Assembly (NCBI GenBank): GCA_001821015.1 | Contig: MHRQ01000014.1 | Coordinates: 1-32,324 of the forward strand | Length of the DNA stretch: 32,324 nucleotides | Source of the DNA: Candidatus Taylorbacteria bacterium RIFCSPHIGHO2_02_FULL_46_13 | GTDB lineage: Bacteria; Patescibacteriota; Minisyncoccia; Phycocordibacterales; DSPV01 | Direction of reading: 5' to 3' | Shown: positions 14,033-21,781 of the stretch, piece by piece | Layout of the letters: the number at the start of each line of letters is the position of its first letter | How positions within the stretch are numbered: the first letter of the stretch is position 1 | Program-made: the position numbers and the translations under genes | The notes under the pieces: generated by a model | Databases searched by the model: none | Seen by the model: only the letters and a program-made list of their open reading frames with translations | What the model was told of the DNA's origin: nothing

Positions 14033-17000
14033 ATGATAAAAAATTATAGACTGAATACAGCTTCCGATTTTGACCGAATCAGCTTGCGTGTTGCCTCGCC
14101 GGAGCGCATTAAAGAGTGGTCATATGGGGAAGTGACCAAGCCAGAGACCATCAACTATCGCACCCAGCGCTCTGAAAAAAGCGGTCTTTTTGATGAGAAG
14201 ATTTTCGGTCCTGACAAGGATTACGAATGTTATTGCGGAAAATATAGAGGGATACGCTACAAGGGGATTGTCTGCGAGAAATGTGGTGTAGAGATAACCC
14301 GATCTATTGTCCGACGCGAACGGATGGGGCACATTGAACTTGCAAGCCCCGTTTCTCACATTTGGTTTTTACGTAGCACCCCATCACGCATCGGTCTTAT
14401 TCTTGGCATGCCGGTTGATGACCTTGAGAAGGTGATATATTTCGCCGGTTATATTGTGACGAAGGTATTTGAGGATGCGCGCGCAGAAATCTTGCGCGAC
14501 CTTGATTCGGAATTCAAGTCTAAAGTCAAGGCGGTTCATGATGACAAAACGAAAGAAGCTCTTAAAGAAATGTTTACCAATACGAAACATGAGATTGAGG
14601 GTATCAAGGCGGGTGTCGTGCTTGATGAGATTGCGTATCATAATTTTTCTGTGAAATACAGTACGCTGTTTGAGGCTGGTATTGGGGCTGAAGCGATTTA
14701 CTCGCTGTGTGAGAATTTAGATCTCTATGAACTCGTGAAGAAATTAGAAGCAAGTTATGAAAAAGTAGCGAGCATTGAACGTGAACGTATTAACAAGCGT
14801 TTGAGTATCCTTCGGGCAATGATTACTGCAGGCACTCGACCGGAGTGGATGTTTTTGACGAGAATTCCCGTCATCCCGCCTGCGCTTCGTCCGATGGTCC
14901 CGCTTGACGGCGGCCGGTTTGCCACCTCTGATGTTAACGACCTCTATCGTCGTGTCATCAATCGAAATAACCGTTTACGGAAACTCAAGGAGATCAATGC
15001 TCCTGAAGTCATTTTGAGAAACGAGAAGCGAATCTTGCAGGAGGCGGTAGACGCACTCATTGACAATTCCCTTCGTCACGGCTCTAGCATCATGTCTACC
15101 TTAAGTCAGGCGCATCGCCGACCTTTGAAATCCTTAGCGGATAATTTGAAGGGGAAGCGGGGACTCTTCCGTCAAAATCTTTTGGGTAAGCGTGTTGATT
15201 ATTCCGGGCGGTCGGTTATTGTGGTTGGTCCGGAATTGAAGATTCATCAGTGCGGTCTGCCAAAACAAATGGTACTTGAACTATTCCGTCCGTTCGTCAT
15301 TGCGAAGATCCTTGAACGAGAATTTGCGTACAATATCCGCGGAGCAAACCGTCTGATTGATGATGATGTTCCGGAAGTGTGGGCAATTTTGGAAGAGGTA
15401 ATCGCAGACAAATATGTTCTGTTAAATCGCGCTCCGACGCTCCACCGTCTCGGTATTCAAGCATTTAAACCCCTCCTGATTGAAGGAAGTGCGATTCAGG
15501 TTCACCCCTTAGTATGTAGGGCGTTTAACGCCGACTTTGATGGAGACCAAATGGCGGTTCATTTACCTCTCTCGCAAGAAGCACAGGCGGAAGCAGTCAC
15601 GATTATGGCCGCCGACAAAAATATTTTGAAGCCGGGAAGCGGAGACCCGACGATGAGTGCGAAGATGCTTGATATCGTACTCGGTTTGTTCTGGATGACA
15701 AAGGTAGTCGCACGTGAGGGGAGCGAAGCCGTTCGATATTTTGATTCTCCGGGAAGTGCGGTGGTTGCGTACAACTATAATGCGATAGGTTTCCGAGAAC
15801 TGGTGAAGATATTGGTTCCCCATGAACCACGATACGCCGAATATAAAGGTATGCTTTTGGAGACGACTGTTGGGCGTATTATTTTCAACGAAGTACTCCC
15901 AGCCGACTATGGATTCCTCAACAAAGAAATAGACCAAAAAGATATGACCAAGATGGTGGAAAATATCATAGATCGGTACGGCATTGAGAATGTTCCTCCG
16001 ATTCTTGACCACATTAAACAGCTTGGATTTTATTACGCGACACGTTCTGGCGTAACGTGGGGGATTGATGACATAAAAATTCCCGAAGGCAAAGGTGTTG
16101 TCATACAGAAGGCAAAAGTAAAGGCTGAAGAGGTCTTTGGTCAGTACCAAGCGGGCCTGCTTTCCGCCGAAGAGCGTATTCGGAAGAATGTTGAGATATG
16201 GCACGGAGCCAAAAATGAAGTAGAGCGTTTGATCCCGGAATCTATGGATAAAAATGGTTCGGTCTACGACATGTGGAAGTCTGGTGCCCGAGGCTCGCTG
16301 TCACAGGTAACGCAAATGGCCGGTATGAAAGGTCTGATTCAGAATACTGCTGGTGAAACCATTGAATTTCCGATACTCTCCTGTAGTAAAGAAGGGCTGA
16401 CCCCTATTGAGTATTTCATCACTACGCACGGTTCTCGCAAAGGACTCACCGATACAGCGCTCAATACCGCGAAGGCGGGGTATCTGACCCGGAAGCTTTT
16501 CGTGGTCGCGCAGGATGTGGTGGTGACTGAAGAGGATTGCGGTACCAAAGATTCAATCACGATAAGCACGGTGGGTAGCACCGCGGGTGTACAGATTTCC
16601 ATTGCTAAACATACGCGTGGAAGAGTTCTTGCCGAGGATCTAGAAAAAGATGGCAAAGGTATCTTCAAACGTGGGATACTTATCAGTAAAGAGATGGCAC
16701 GTAAGATTGAAGAACTCGGGTTTACCTCAGTTGCTGTTCGGTCACCGTTGGTCTGCCGTGCCTTAAAGGGTGTGTGCGTGATGTGCTATGGTCTGGACCT
16801 CGGCAAGAACAAACTTGTTGATCTTGGTGAATCCGCAGGTACGGTGGCGGCACAGGCTATTGGAGAGCCGGGCACACAGCTTACGATGCGCACCTTCCAT
16901 GCCGGTGGTACCGCTTCGGTTGGCGGTGACATTACCCAAGGTTTGCCGCGCGTTGAAGAAATCTTTGAGAAACGTTCTCCAAAAAATCCTGCAGTTGTTT

Positions 17001-17764
17001 CTGAGGTTGACGGTGTCGTGTCTGAAATAAAAGATCTTGGCAAGGAGAAGGTCATTGTGGTGATTCCGAGTCTGGAGCATCGTCCCAAGAAGAAATCCGC
17101 TGTTTCGGCGATTGAGTATTCGGTAAATTACAAACGCATGCCGTTAGTTAAAACATCTGATGCGATCAAACGCGGGGACATACTGACCGACGGTTCTGTG
17201 GATATAGACGAACTGTTCGAGAACGCCGGTCTTGAGAAAACTCAGAATTACATCATTGCTGAAGTTACTAAACCGTACGAGTTACAAGGGGAGACGGTCT
17301 CGCGCAAGCATATTGAAGTTATTGTCCGACAGATGTTCTCCCGAAAACGAATTAAAGAGATTGGCGGCACCACCTTTTCCATAGGAGAAATGGTCACGAA
17401 CGCTGAGTTGCATGTAGAGAATACAAACGCTAAAGCGCAAGGAGGCGAAGAAGCCAAAGCGTTTCAAGTGGTCATGGGGATTACCGAATCTTCGCTTACT
17501 CGACGCAGTTTCCTTTCAGCCGCGTCATTCCAACATACCGCTCGCGTGCTTATTTCAAGCGCGGTCCGAGGTGCCGTGGATCATCTACAAGGATTGATGG
17601 AAAATGTCATTATCGGGCGGCTTATTCCAGCGGGCAGCGGATTTGCAGGTAGCCCCAAACATGCGATGATTGAAAAGATTAAGGCCCAGAAAGAGGTAAT
17701 AGAACAAGAGATGCTTGCGGCCCAAACCCAGAGAGAGATGGTGCGCTCCGAGTCTTTGTCGTAG
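14033..17764 (+). CDS. rpoC: DNA-directed RNA polymerase subunit beta'
   Basis: The 1,243-residue catalytic subunit carries the N-terminal zinc site C66-x-C68...C81-x2-C84. The Mg2+-binding NADFDGDQM is at about 499-507. The trigger-loop/bridge-helix region is present (TTHGSRKGLTDTALNTAKAGYLTR). The second zinc site uses Cys in VVVTEEDCGTKDS and CRALKGVCVMC, and the C-terminal AQAIGEPGTQLTMRTFH is present. It lacks the large E. coli-type insertion. It is cotranscribed with rpoB and followed after only 9 nt by dnaG. No Shine-Dalgarno is evident. Confidence 0.99.
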   Translation: MIKNYRLNTASDFDRISLRVASPERIKEWSYGEVTKPETINYRTQRSEKSGLFDEKIFGPDKDYECYCGKYRGIRYKGIVCEKCGVEITRSIVRRERMGHIELASPVSHIWFLRSTPSRIGLILGMPVDDLEKVIYFAGYIVTKVFEDARAEILRDLDSEFKSKVKAVHDDKTKEALKEMFTNTKHEIEGIKAGVVLDEIAYHNFSVKYSTLFEAGIGAEAIYSLCENLDLYELVKKLEASYEKVASIERERINKRLSILRAMITAGTRPEWMFLTRIPVIPPALRPMVPLDGGRFATSDVNDLYRRVINRNNRLRKLKEINAPEVILRNEKRILQEAVDALIDNSLRHGSSIMSTLSQAHRRPLKSLADNLKGKRGLFRQNLLGKRVDYSGRSVIVVGPELKIHQCGLPKQMVLELFRPFVIAKILEREFAYNIRGANRLIDDDVPEVWAILEEVIADKYVLLNRAPTLHRLGIQAFKPLLIEGSAIQVHPLVCRAFNADFDGDQMAVHLPLSQEAQAEAVTIMAADKNILKPGSGDPTMSAKMLDIVLGLFWMTKVVAREGSEAVRYFDSPGSAVVAYNYNAIGFRELVKILVPHEPRYAEYKGMLLETTVGRIIFNEVLPADYGFLNKEIDQKDMTKMVENIIDRYGIENVPPILDHIKQLGFYYATRSGVTWGIDDIKIPEGKGVVIQKAKVKAEEVFGQYQAGLLSAEERIRKNVEIWHGAKNEVERLIPESMDKNGSVYDMWKSGARGSLSQVTQMAGMKGLIQNTAGETIEFPILSCSKEGLTPIEYFITTHGSRKGLTDTALNTAKAGYLTRKLFVVAQDVVVTEEDCGTKDSITISTVGSTAGVQISIAKHTRGRVLAEDLEKDGKGIFKRGILISKEMARKIEELGFTSVAVRSPLVCRALKGVCVMCYGLDLGKNKLVDLGESAGTVAAQAIGEPGTQLTMRTFHAGGTASVGGDITQGLPRVEEIFEKRSPKNPAVVSEVDGVVSEIKDLGKEKVIVVIPSLEHRPKKKSAVSAIEYSVNYKRMPLVKTSDAIKRGDILTDGSVDIDELFENAGLEKTQNYIIAEVTKPYELQGETVSRKHIEVIVRQMFSRKRIKEIGGTTFSIGEMVTNAELHVENTNAKAQGGEEAKAFQVVMGITESSLTRRSFLSAASFQHTARVLISSAVRGAVDHLQGLMENVIIGRLIPAGSGFAGSPKHAMIEKIKAQKEVIEQEMLAAQTQREMVRSESLS

Positions 17765-17773
17765 GTTTATCAT

Positions 17774-19528
17774 ATGCCATCGCCTGTAGAGTCAATTAAA
17801 GAGCGATTACATATCGCCGATATCATCGGTTCTTACATTAAATTGGAGAAAGCGGGGAGTAATCTGAAAGCGAAGTGCCCCTTCCACAATGAACGAACCC
17901 CCTCGTTTTTTGTTTCGCCCGCGCGGGGTAGTTATTATTGTTTCGGGTGCGGAGCAAAAGGCGATATGTTTTCGTTCGTCCAGGCCTTTGAGGGTACCGA
18001 TTTTGTCGGTGCGCTTCGCACGCTGGCGCATCGTGCGGGTATTGAGTTGGTACGCGAGGACCCGCGCGAGCGTGGCGAGCGCGAGCGGATGTTTTTGCTT
18101 TTAGAAACCGCAACGTTATTCTTTGAACGTCAGCTCAAGACACATCCGTCTGCGTTAGAGTATTTGCACGGTAGGGGTTTGTCTCTTGACAGCATCACCT
18201 CATGGCGAGTCGGTTTTGCTCCTGATGCGTGGGATACGTTTGTTACATTCGCATTGCGCGAAGGTTTTACCAAAGATGAGCTTGAAAAAGCGGGCCTGGT
18301 AAAGACTGAAGGTGCTCGCACGTATGATCGATTTCGTTCCCGAATCATGTTTCCGATATTTGACAGCACCGGTCGCGCCATTGCTTTTTCCGGAAGGATT
18401 TTGGGGAAGGAAGGAGACAGTATCCCCAAATATCTCAATAGCCCTGAAACGCCGGTGTTTTCAAAATCTGCCATACTTTATGGTTTTGATCGGGCGAAGC
18501 TTGAGATTCGACGCAAAGACTTTGCGATGCTCGTGGAGGGCCAGATGGACTTATTGATGTGTCATCAGGCGGGTTTTAAGAATACGGTTGCTTCTTCTGG
18601 GACAGCTTTCACCGAAGGCCAAATTACACTTCTCAAACGTCTCACTAAACGCTTGCTTATGGTGTACGATGCAGACAAGGCTGGGGTGCAGGCATCTCTA
18701 CGTAGCGCGTCACTAGCTCTCTCGGCAGGCATGGAAGTAAAGATTGTGGCATTACCCGCTCTCACAGACCCCGCAGAGCTTATCGCGACAGACCTCCCGC
18801 GTTTCAAAGAAAGTTTAGCGTCATCCGCGCACATCATAGATTTTTACCTTGCGGTGATGCTTAAAGAAGATCTTGATGAACGGAAACTTGCGCGTGCCAT
18901 CCGCGACCGTTTACTTCCCTATGTTGCGGCACTTGAGAGCAGTATTGAGCGGGATCATTTTATTTCCCGCATCGCCAATCGCACCGGTATCCGTGAGCAG
19001 GCAATTCGTGAAGACTTACAGAAGTCCAAAAATCCTGCGCGTTCCACTACACCTGCGGAGATTCCTAAAGAGACCGCACTCAATCCTCGCCGTCATCAAG
19101 CCGAACGATTGTTACTAGGCCTCTTGTTTTGGCAGGAACATACCAGTCCACCTGCGCTTGATGTTGTCTGGCTTAAAAAGGAGATTGAGCGTATTGTACC
19201 CACTTCGCGTGTCAAGAAACTGTTTGCGGAAGCGGAAGGTTTGCAAGATGAGTTGACCTATCAAGCTGAAAGTTATTATCGCGGGGCTGGCTCGCTTACA
19301 GAGGTAGCGCGCGATTTGCTCTCCACTCTTGAGGAAGATACGCTCAAAGAAGAACTGTCGGTCTCGTTAAAGGAGTTATTAAATGCCGAGCAAACGAAAG
19401 ATCAAGGGAGTAAAGAGATAGTATTGAAACAGTACCACACTCTAACCACAAGGCTCAACGCAGTCAAGAGAGGTCGGCAGGATTTTAATCCATCCGCAGA
19501 ATTCCCCGACGGAGCGCTGAGGGGATAG
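17774..19528 (+). CDS. dnaG: DNA primase
   Basis: The 584-residue bacterial primase has a CHC2 zinc-binding domain with C35, H38, C56 and C59 (CPFHNERTPSFFVSP, YYCFGCGAKGDMFSF). The RNA polymerase core contains GFAPDAWDTF, and the Toprim motifs are LVEGQMDLLM (Glu255) and VYDADKAG (Asp299, Asp301). A divergent C-terminal ~170 residues would be the helicase-interaction region. It makes RNA primers at the fork with DnaB. Placement directly behind rpoC and before rpoD merges the rpoBC operon with the dnaG-rpoD part of the classical macromolecular-synthesis operon. Confidence 0.98.
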   Translation: MPSPVESIKERLHIADIIGSYIKLEKAGSNLKAKCPFHNERTPSFFVSPARGSYYCFGCGAKGDMFSFVQAFEGTDFVGALRTLAHRAGIELVREDPRERGERERMFLLLETATLFFERQLKTHPSALEYLHGRGLSLDSITSWRVGFAPDAWDTFVTFALREGFTKDELEKAGLVKTEGARTYDRFRSRIMFPIFDSTGRAIAFSGRILGKEGDSIPKYLNSPETPVFSKSAILYGFDRAKLEIRRKDFAMLVEGQMDLLMCHQAGFKNTVASSGTAFTEGQITLLKRLTKRLLMVYDADKAGVQASLRSASLALSAGMEVKIVALPALTDPAELIATDLPRFKESLASSAHIIDFYLAVMLKEDLDERKLARAIRDRLLPYVAALESSIERDHFISRIANRTGIREQAIREDLQKSKNPARSTTPAEIPKETALNPRRHQAERLLLGLLFWQEHTSPPALDVVWLKKEIERIVPTSRVKKLFAEAEGLQDELTYQAESYYRGAGSLTEVARDLLSTLEEDTLKEELSVSLKELLNAEQTKDQGSKEIVLKQYHTLTTRLNAVKRGRQDFNPSAEFPDGALRG

Positions 19529-19554
19529 GGCGAGAGAAATTTTTTTTAATGGAG

Positions 19555-19560
19555 TATAAT
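19555..19560 (+). promoter_or_regulatory. -10 box before rpoD
   Basis: A perfect TATAAT ends 17 nt before the rpoD ATG, with a T8 stretch upstream but no -35. It would allow rpoD expression independent of the rpoBC leader. Confidence 0.5.
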
Positions 19561-19577
19561 AAGGCCTTGCGTTATAT

Positions 19578-20786
19578 ATGAAAAAGCCAAAAAAAGCCCA
19601 AAAATCCCGAAAAAAAATCCGCAAGGGTAGGACCGTGCATAAGAAAATCCGCAAAGGGAAGCAGAAGAATCGGAGTGCAAAGAAGCCTAAACCCATTAAA
19701 ATATCCAAGAAAGCGAAAGCTCTGGGGGTGAAGTTGGACCATTTGCTTGTGCGTGGCAAGGAGCGAGGTTTTATCACCTATGATGAAATTCTCAAAGAGT
19801 TCCCCACGATAGAACAGGACATCATTTTTCTTGAGAATCTCTATACGAAACTGGCCGAGGCAGGCATTGATGTGTTGGAAAGCGGCGGTATGCTCGACCC
19901 TCATGTTGAAGAGGTAGGCACAAAAAAACTCGGTTATGGACGAACGGACGGCGGGTATGATTCCATTCAGATGTATCTAAAAGAAATCGGCCAATACCCC
20001 TTGATTAGCGCTGCCGATGAGCGAACGTTCGCTAAACGCATTGAGAAGGGTGATACGGAAGCAAAGAACTTGCTTGCGCGGGCAAACTTGCGTCTCGTGG
20101 TTTCTATCGCGAAACGCTACGTGGGGCGCTCTCCTGACCTCACCCTCCTTGACCTGATTCAAGAAGGGAACCTAGGACTTTTTAAGGCGGTAGATAAATT
20201 TGATTGGACCAAAGGATTTAAATTCTCTACGTACGCGACCTGGTGGATTCGCCAGGCTATTACGCGCGCCCTTGCTGATCAATCACGCACGATTCGCGTA
20301 CCGGTGCATATGGTGGAGACGATAGCAAAATACAAGCAAGTGGTTCGCCGTCTGTCTCAAGATTTGGGGCGAGATCCCTTGCCGGAAGAAATCGCCATTG
20401 AAATGGGTCTTGATGTGGAGAAGGTGTACCAAATTGAAAAAATTGACCAAGATACGCTTTCGCTTGAAAATCCGGTGGGGGATGAGGGAGATGATGGAAA
20501 ATCTACGCTCGGGGATTTTGTCTCCGATGATAAAATTCTTTCTCCTGACCAAGAATCTTCACGTCGTATTCTTGGTGATCAAGTGAAAGAAATTCTCAAT
20601 GATTTGTCTGAAAAAGAGCGCCGTATTTTGGAGATGAGACATGGTTTGACAGACGGTGTGACCCACACGCTTGAAGAAGTAGGCCAGAAATTTGGCGTGA
20701 CCCGCGAACGTATTCGTCAGATTGAAGCTAAAGCCCACGAAAAAATACGTCAGCACGAGAAGGCTTCTAAACTTAAAAGTTATTAG
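19578..20786 (+). CDS. rpoD: Primary RNA polymerase sigma factor (sigma-70/RpoD)
   Basis: The 402-residue primary sigma factor has region 1.2 [16 protein letters not shown] and region 2 ([42 protein letters not shown]). Region 3 starts at [11 protein letters not shown], and region 4 has [15 protein letters not shown] plus the helix-turn-helix [20 protein letters not shown]. The N-terminus is unusual: ~50 residues almost entirely Lys/Arg with Pro and Gly, then a short region-1.1-like segment, instead of the acidic 1.1 of model bacteria. It recognises the TTGACA/TATAAT promoters seen throughout the window. Confidence 0.98.
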   Translation: MKKPKKAQKSRKKIRKGRTVHKKIRKGKQKNRSAKKPKPIKISKKAKALGVKLDHLLVRGKERGFITYDEILKEFPTIEQDIIFLENLYTKLAEAGIDVLESGGMLDPHVEEVGTKKLGYGRTDGGYDSIQMYLKEIGQYPLISAADERTFAKRIEKGDTEAKNLLARANLRLVVSIAKRYVGRSPDLTLLDLIQEGNLGLFKAVDKFDWTKGFKFSTYATWWIRQAITRALADQSRTIRVPVHMVETIAKYKQVVRRLSQDLGRDPLPEEIAIEMGLDVEKVYQIEKIDQDTLSLENPVGDEGDDGKSTLGDFVSDDKILSPDQESSRRILGDQVKEILNDLSEKERRILEMRHGLTDGVTHTLEEVGQKFGVTRERIRQIEAKAHEKIRQHEKASKLKSY

Positions 20787-20822
20787 AAGAAAGCTTAAAA
20801 GCTTCGGGCTTGGCGCTTAGCG
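20787..20822 (-). repeat. Degenerate heptad-like repeat, minus orientation
   Basis: Read on the minus strand the stretch gives GCTAAGC, GCCAAGC, CCGAAGC and TTTTAAGC, about 7-nt phased AAGC units resembling those before smc and trmD. The similarity is weaker there. Confidence 0.4.
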
Positions 20823-20836
20823 CAAGAATGGGAAAA

Positions 20837-20872
20837 GAAAAAACACCCAAGACCTGCTGGCCTAAGGTGTTG
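20837..20872 (-). terminator. Terminator of the minus zinc-finger gene
   Basis: AACACC/GGTGTT outer stem with inner pairing, followed on the minus strand by TTTTTTC. It overlaps the stop codon and may also serve rpoD convergently. Confidence 0.7.
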
Positions 20873-21197
20873 ATTTTATCTCGGACGCGCTGAGGCGTCT
20901 GCGGGGTCCGCCTTGCAAACGTCTCAACGGGTTGAGTGAAGCCCCGGCTTTTTTACGTGTTTCAATGTTGAGACGTTTTCTTGAGTGAGTAGGCATCGTA
21001 AGCGCTAACACACTCTGTGCGAATTCAGGATCTTTCAGTAATTTGCTTGTGCAGATGCTACAGACTCCTGTTTTGTTGTAACGACTCAAGATAGTCGGGC
21101 AGTACGCACATTTTTTGCCGCTTCCGTACTGGCGTGGTTTTTTGCTATCGCCAATAGACGCAAATGTTTGGCCGCTTGTCGTAGTAACATTGTTCAT
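20862..21197 (-). CDS. Small zinc-finger protein with basic tail
   Basis: The 111-residue protein carries CAYCPTILSRYNKTGVCSIC, a CxxC-x12-CxxC zinc ribbon, followed by a helical middle and a very basic tail (LNPLRRLQGGPRRRL). ATG 21197 is chosen because AAGGAGG lies 4 nt upstream. The ribbon resembles those found next to helix-turn-helix DNA-binding segments, so DNA or RNA binding is plausible but unproven. A TGT-TATAAA extended -10 lies upstream on the minus strand. Confidence 0.72.
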   Translation of the reverse strand: MNNVTTTSGQTFASIGDSKKPRQYGSGKKCAYCPTILSRYNKTGVCSICTSKLLKDPEFAQSVLALTMPTHSRKRLNIETRKKAGASLNPLRRLQGGPRRRLSASEIKSTP

Positions 21198-21282
21198 ATA
21201 CCCTCCTTTCTTTTTATAACATATCACACTTTTTCGAGAAAGAAAAGTTTGGGAAACTTACGCTTGGTATTTTAGAAAAAAT

Positions 21283-21301
21283 TACAAGGTCCGACCTTGT
21301 A
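21283..21301. repeat. Hairpin with AAGGTCCGACCTT core (copy 3)
   Basis: TACAAGGTC pairs with GACCTTGTA around a single C. The core is shared with copies 1, 2 and 4 but the outer arms differ while staying complementary. Confidence 0.7.
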
Positions 21302-21331
21302 GTAGGAGGTTATGCGTACGGAGTAATTGCG

Positions 21332-21373
21332 AAAAAAAGAAAAAGACCGAGTCGCTTGCGCGCCTCGGTCTTG
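21332..21373 (-). terminator. Terminator of the 89-aa membrane protein gene
   Basis: AAGACCGAG pairs with CTCGGTCTT and is followed on the minus strand by a T-rich run. Confidence 0.85.
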
Positions 21374-21395
21374 TGTAGAAAAGCATTTCGCATTC

Positions 21396-21665
21396 TTAGC
21401 GTGCCTTTTTTATCGATGATTGGCAGAAGAGCCAGCACACAACTAAACCAACGATTCCGAGTACACTCCACCAGATAGATTGAGGTGTCAGCGGGTCAAA
21501 CTTTATGAACCCCATCAATCTGAGAATTGCCATAATGATTCCAAAAGAGGCAATATCTCTCATCACCTTCATCTTTGCTTTTCGGTCAACCTTTTGCACC
21601 AAGGCTTCTTTGTCAGATGTTTCAGCCAACTGAACAACAATTTCCGCCGCTTCTTTTCTGCTCAT
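21396..21665 (-). CDS. Small two-TM membrane protein
   Basis: 89 residues from the ATG at 21665, with GGAG 8 nt upstream; the track's longer form has no ribosome-binding site. The N-terminal half is charged and helical (MSRKEAAEIVVQLAETSDKEALVQKV). The second half has two hydrophobic helices (FGIIMAILRLMGF and WWSVLGIVGLVVCWLF). Function is unknown. It is transcribed divergently from the helicase-nuclease gene from a promoter sharing the same -35 position. Confidence 0.68.
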   Translation of the reverse strand: MSRKEAAEIVVQLAETSDKEALVQKVDRKAKMKVMRDIASFGIIMAILRLMGFIKFDPLTPQSIWWSVLGIVGLVVCWLFCQSSIKKAR

Positions 21666-21721
21666 GGTTATTCTCCAGTTTGGTTTTTTGGTCACATACA
21701 ATATGCCGTTGTCTATTAGGC

Positions 21722-21750
21722 ACAGTAACAAATTGTTAAACCATTGTCAA
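21722..21750 (-). promoter_or_regulatory. Promoter of the 89-aa membrane protein gene
   Basis: TTGACA, 17 nt, TGT-TACTGT (extended -10) on the minus strand. Confidence 0.75.
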
Positions 21751-21774
21751 GGGTTTCTATTGAGATGCTATACT
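21744..21774 (+). promoter_or_regulatory. Promoter of the helicase-nuclease gene; predicted leaderless
   Basis: TTGTCA, 19 nt, TGC-TATACT. The -10 ends 7 nt before the GTG start. The -35 overlaps that of the divergent gene. Confidence 0.65.
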
Positions 21775-21781
21775 AAAGCAC

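Noticed and set aside
15563-16204. Long minus ORF of 213 aa inside rpoC
   Set aside because: A shadow of a strongly conserved gene on the other strand with no promoter or Shine-Dalgarno. The same holds for the other antisense ORFs in rpoB, rpoC, smc, dnaG and the helicase.
21241-21395. CRISPR or tandem repeat array
   Set aside because: The stretch holds only one AAGGT-core hairpin and one terminator; no regularly spaced repeats were seen here or elsewhere in the window.
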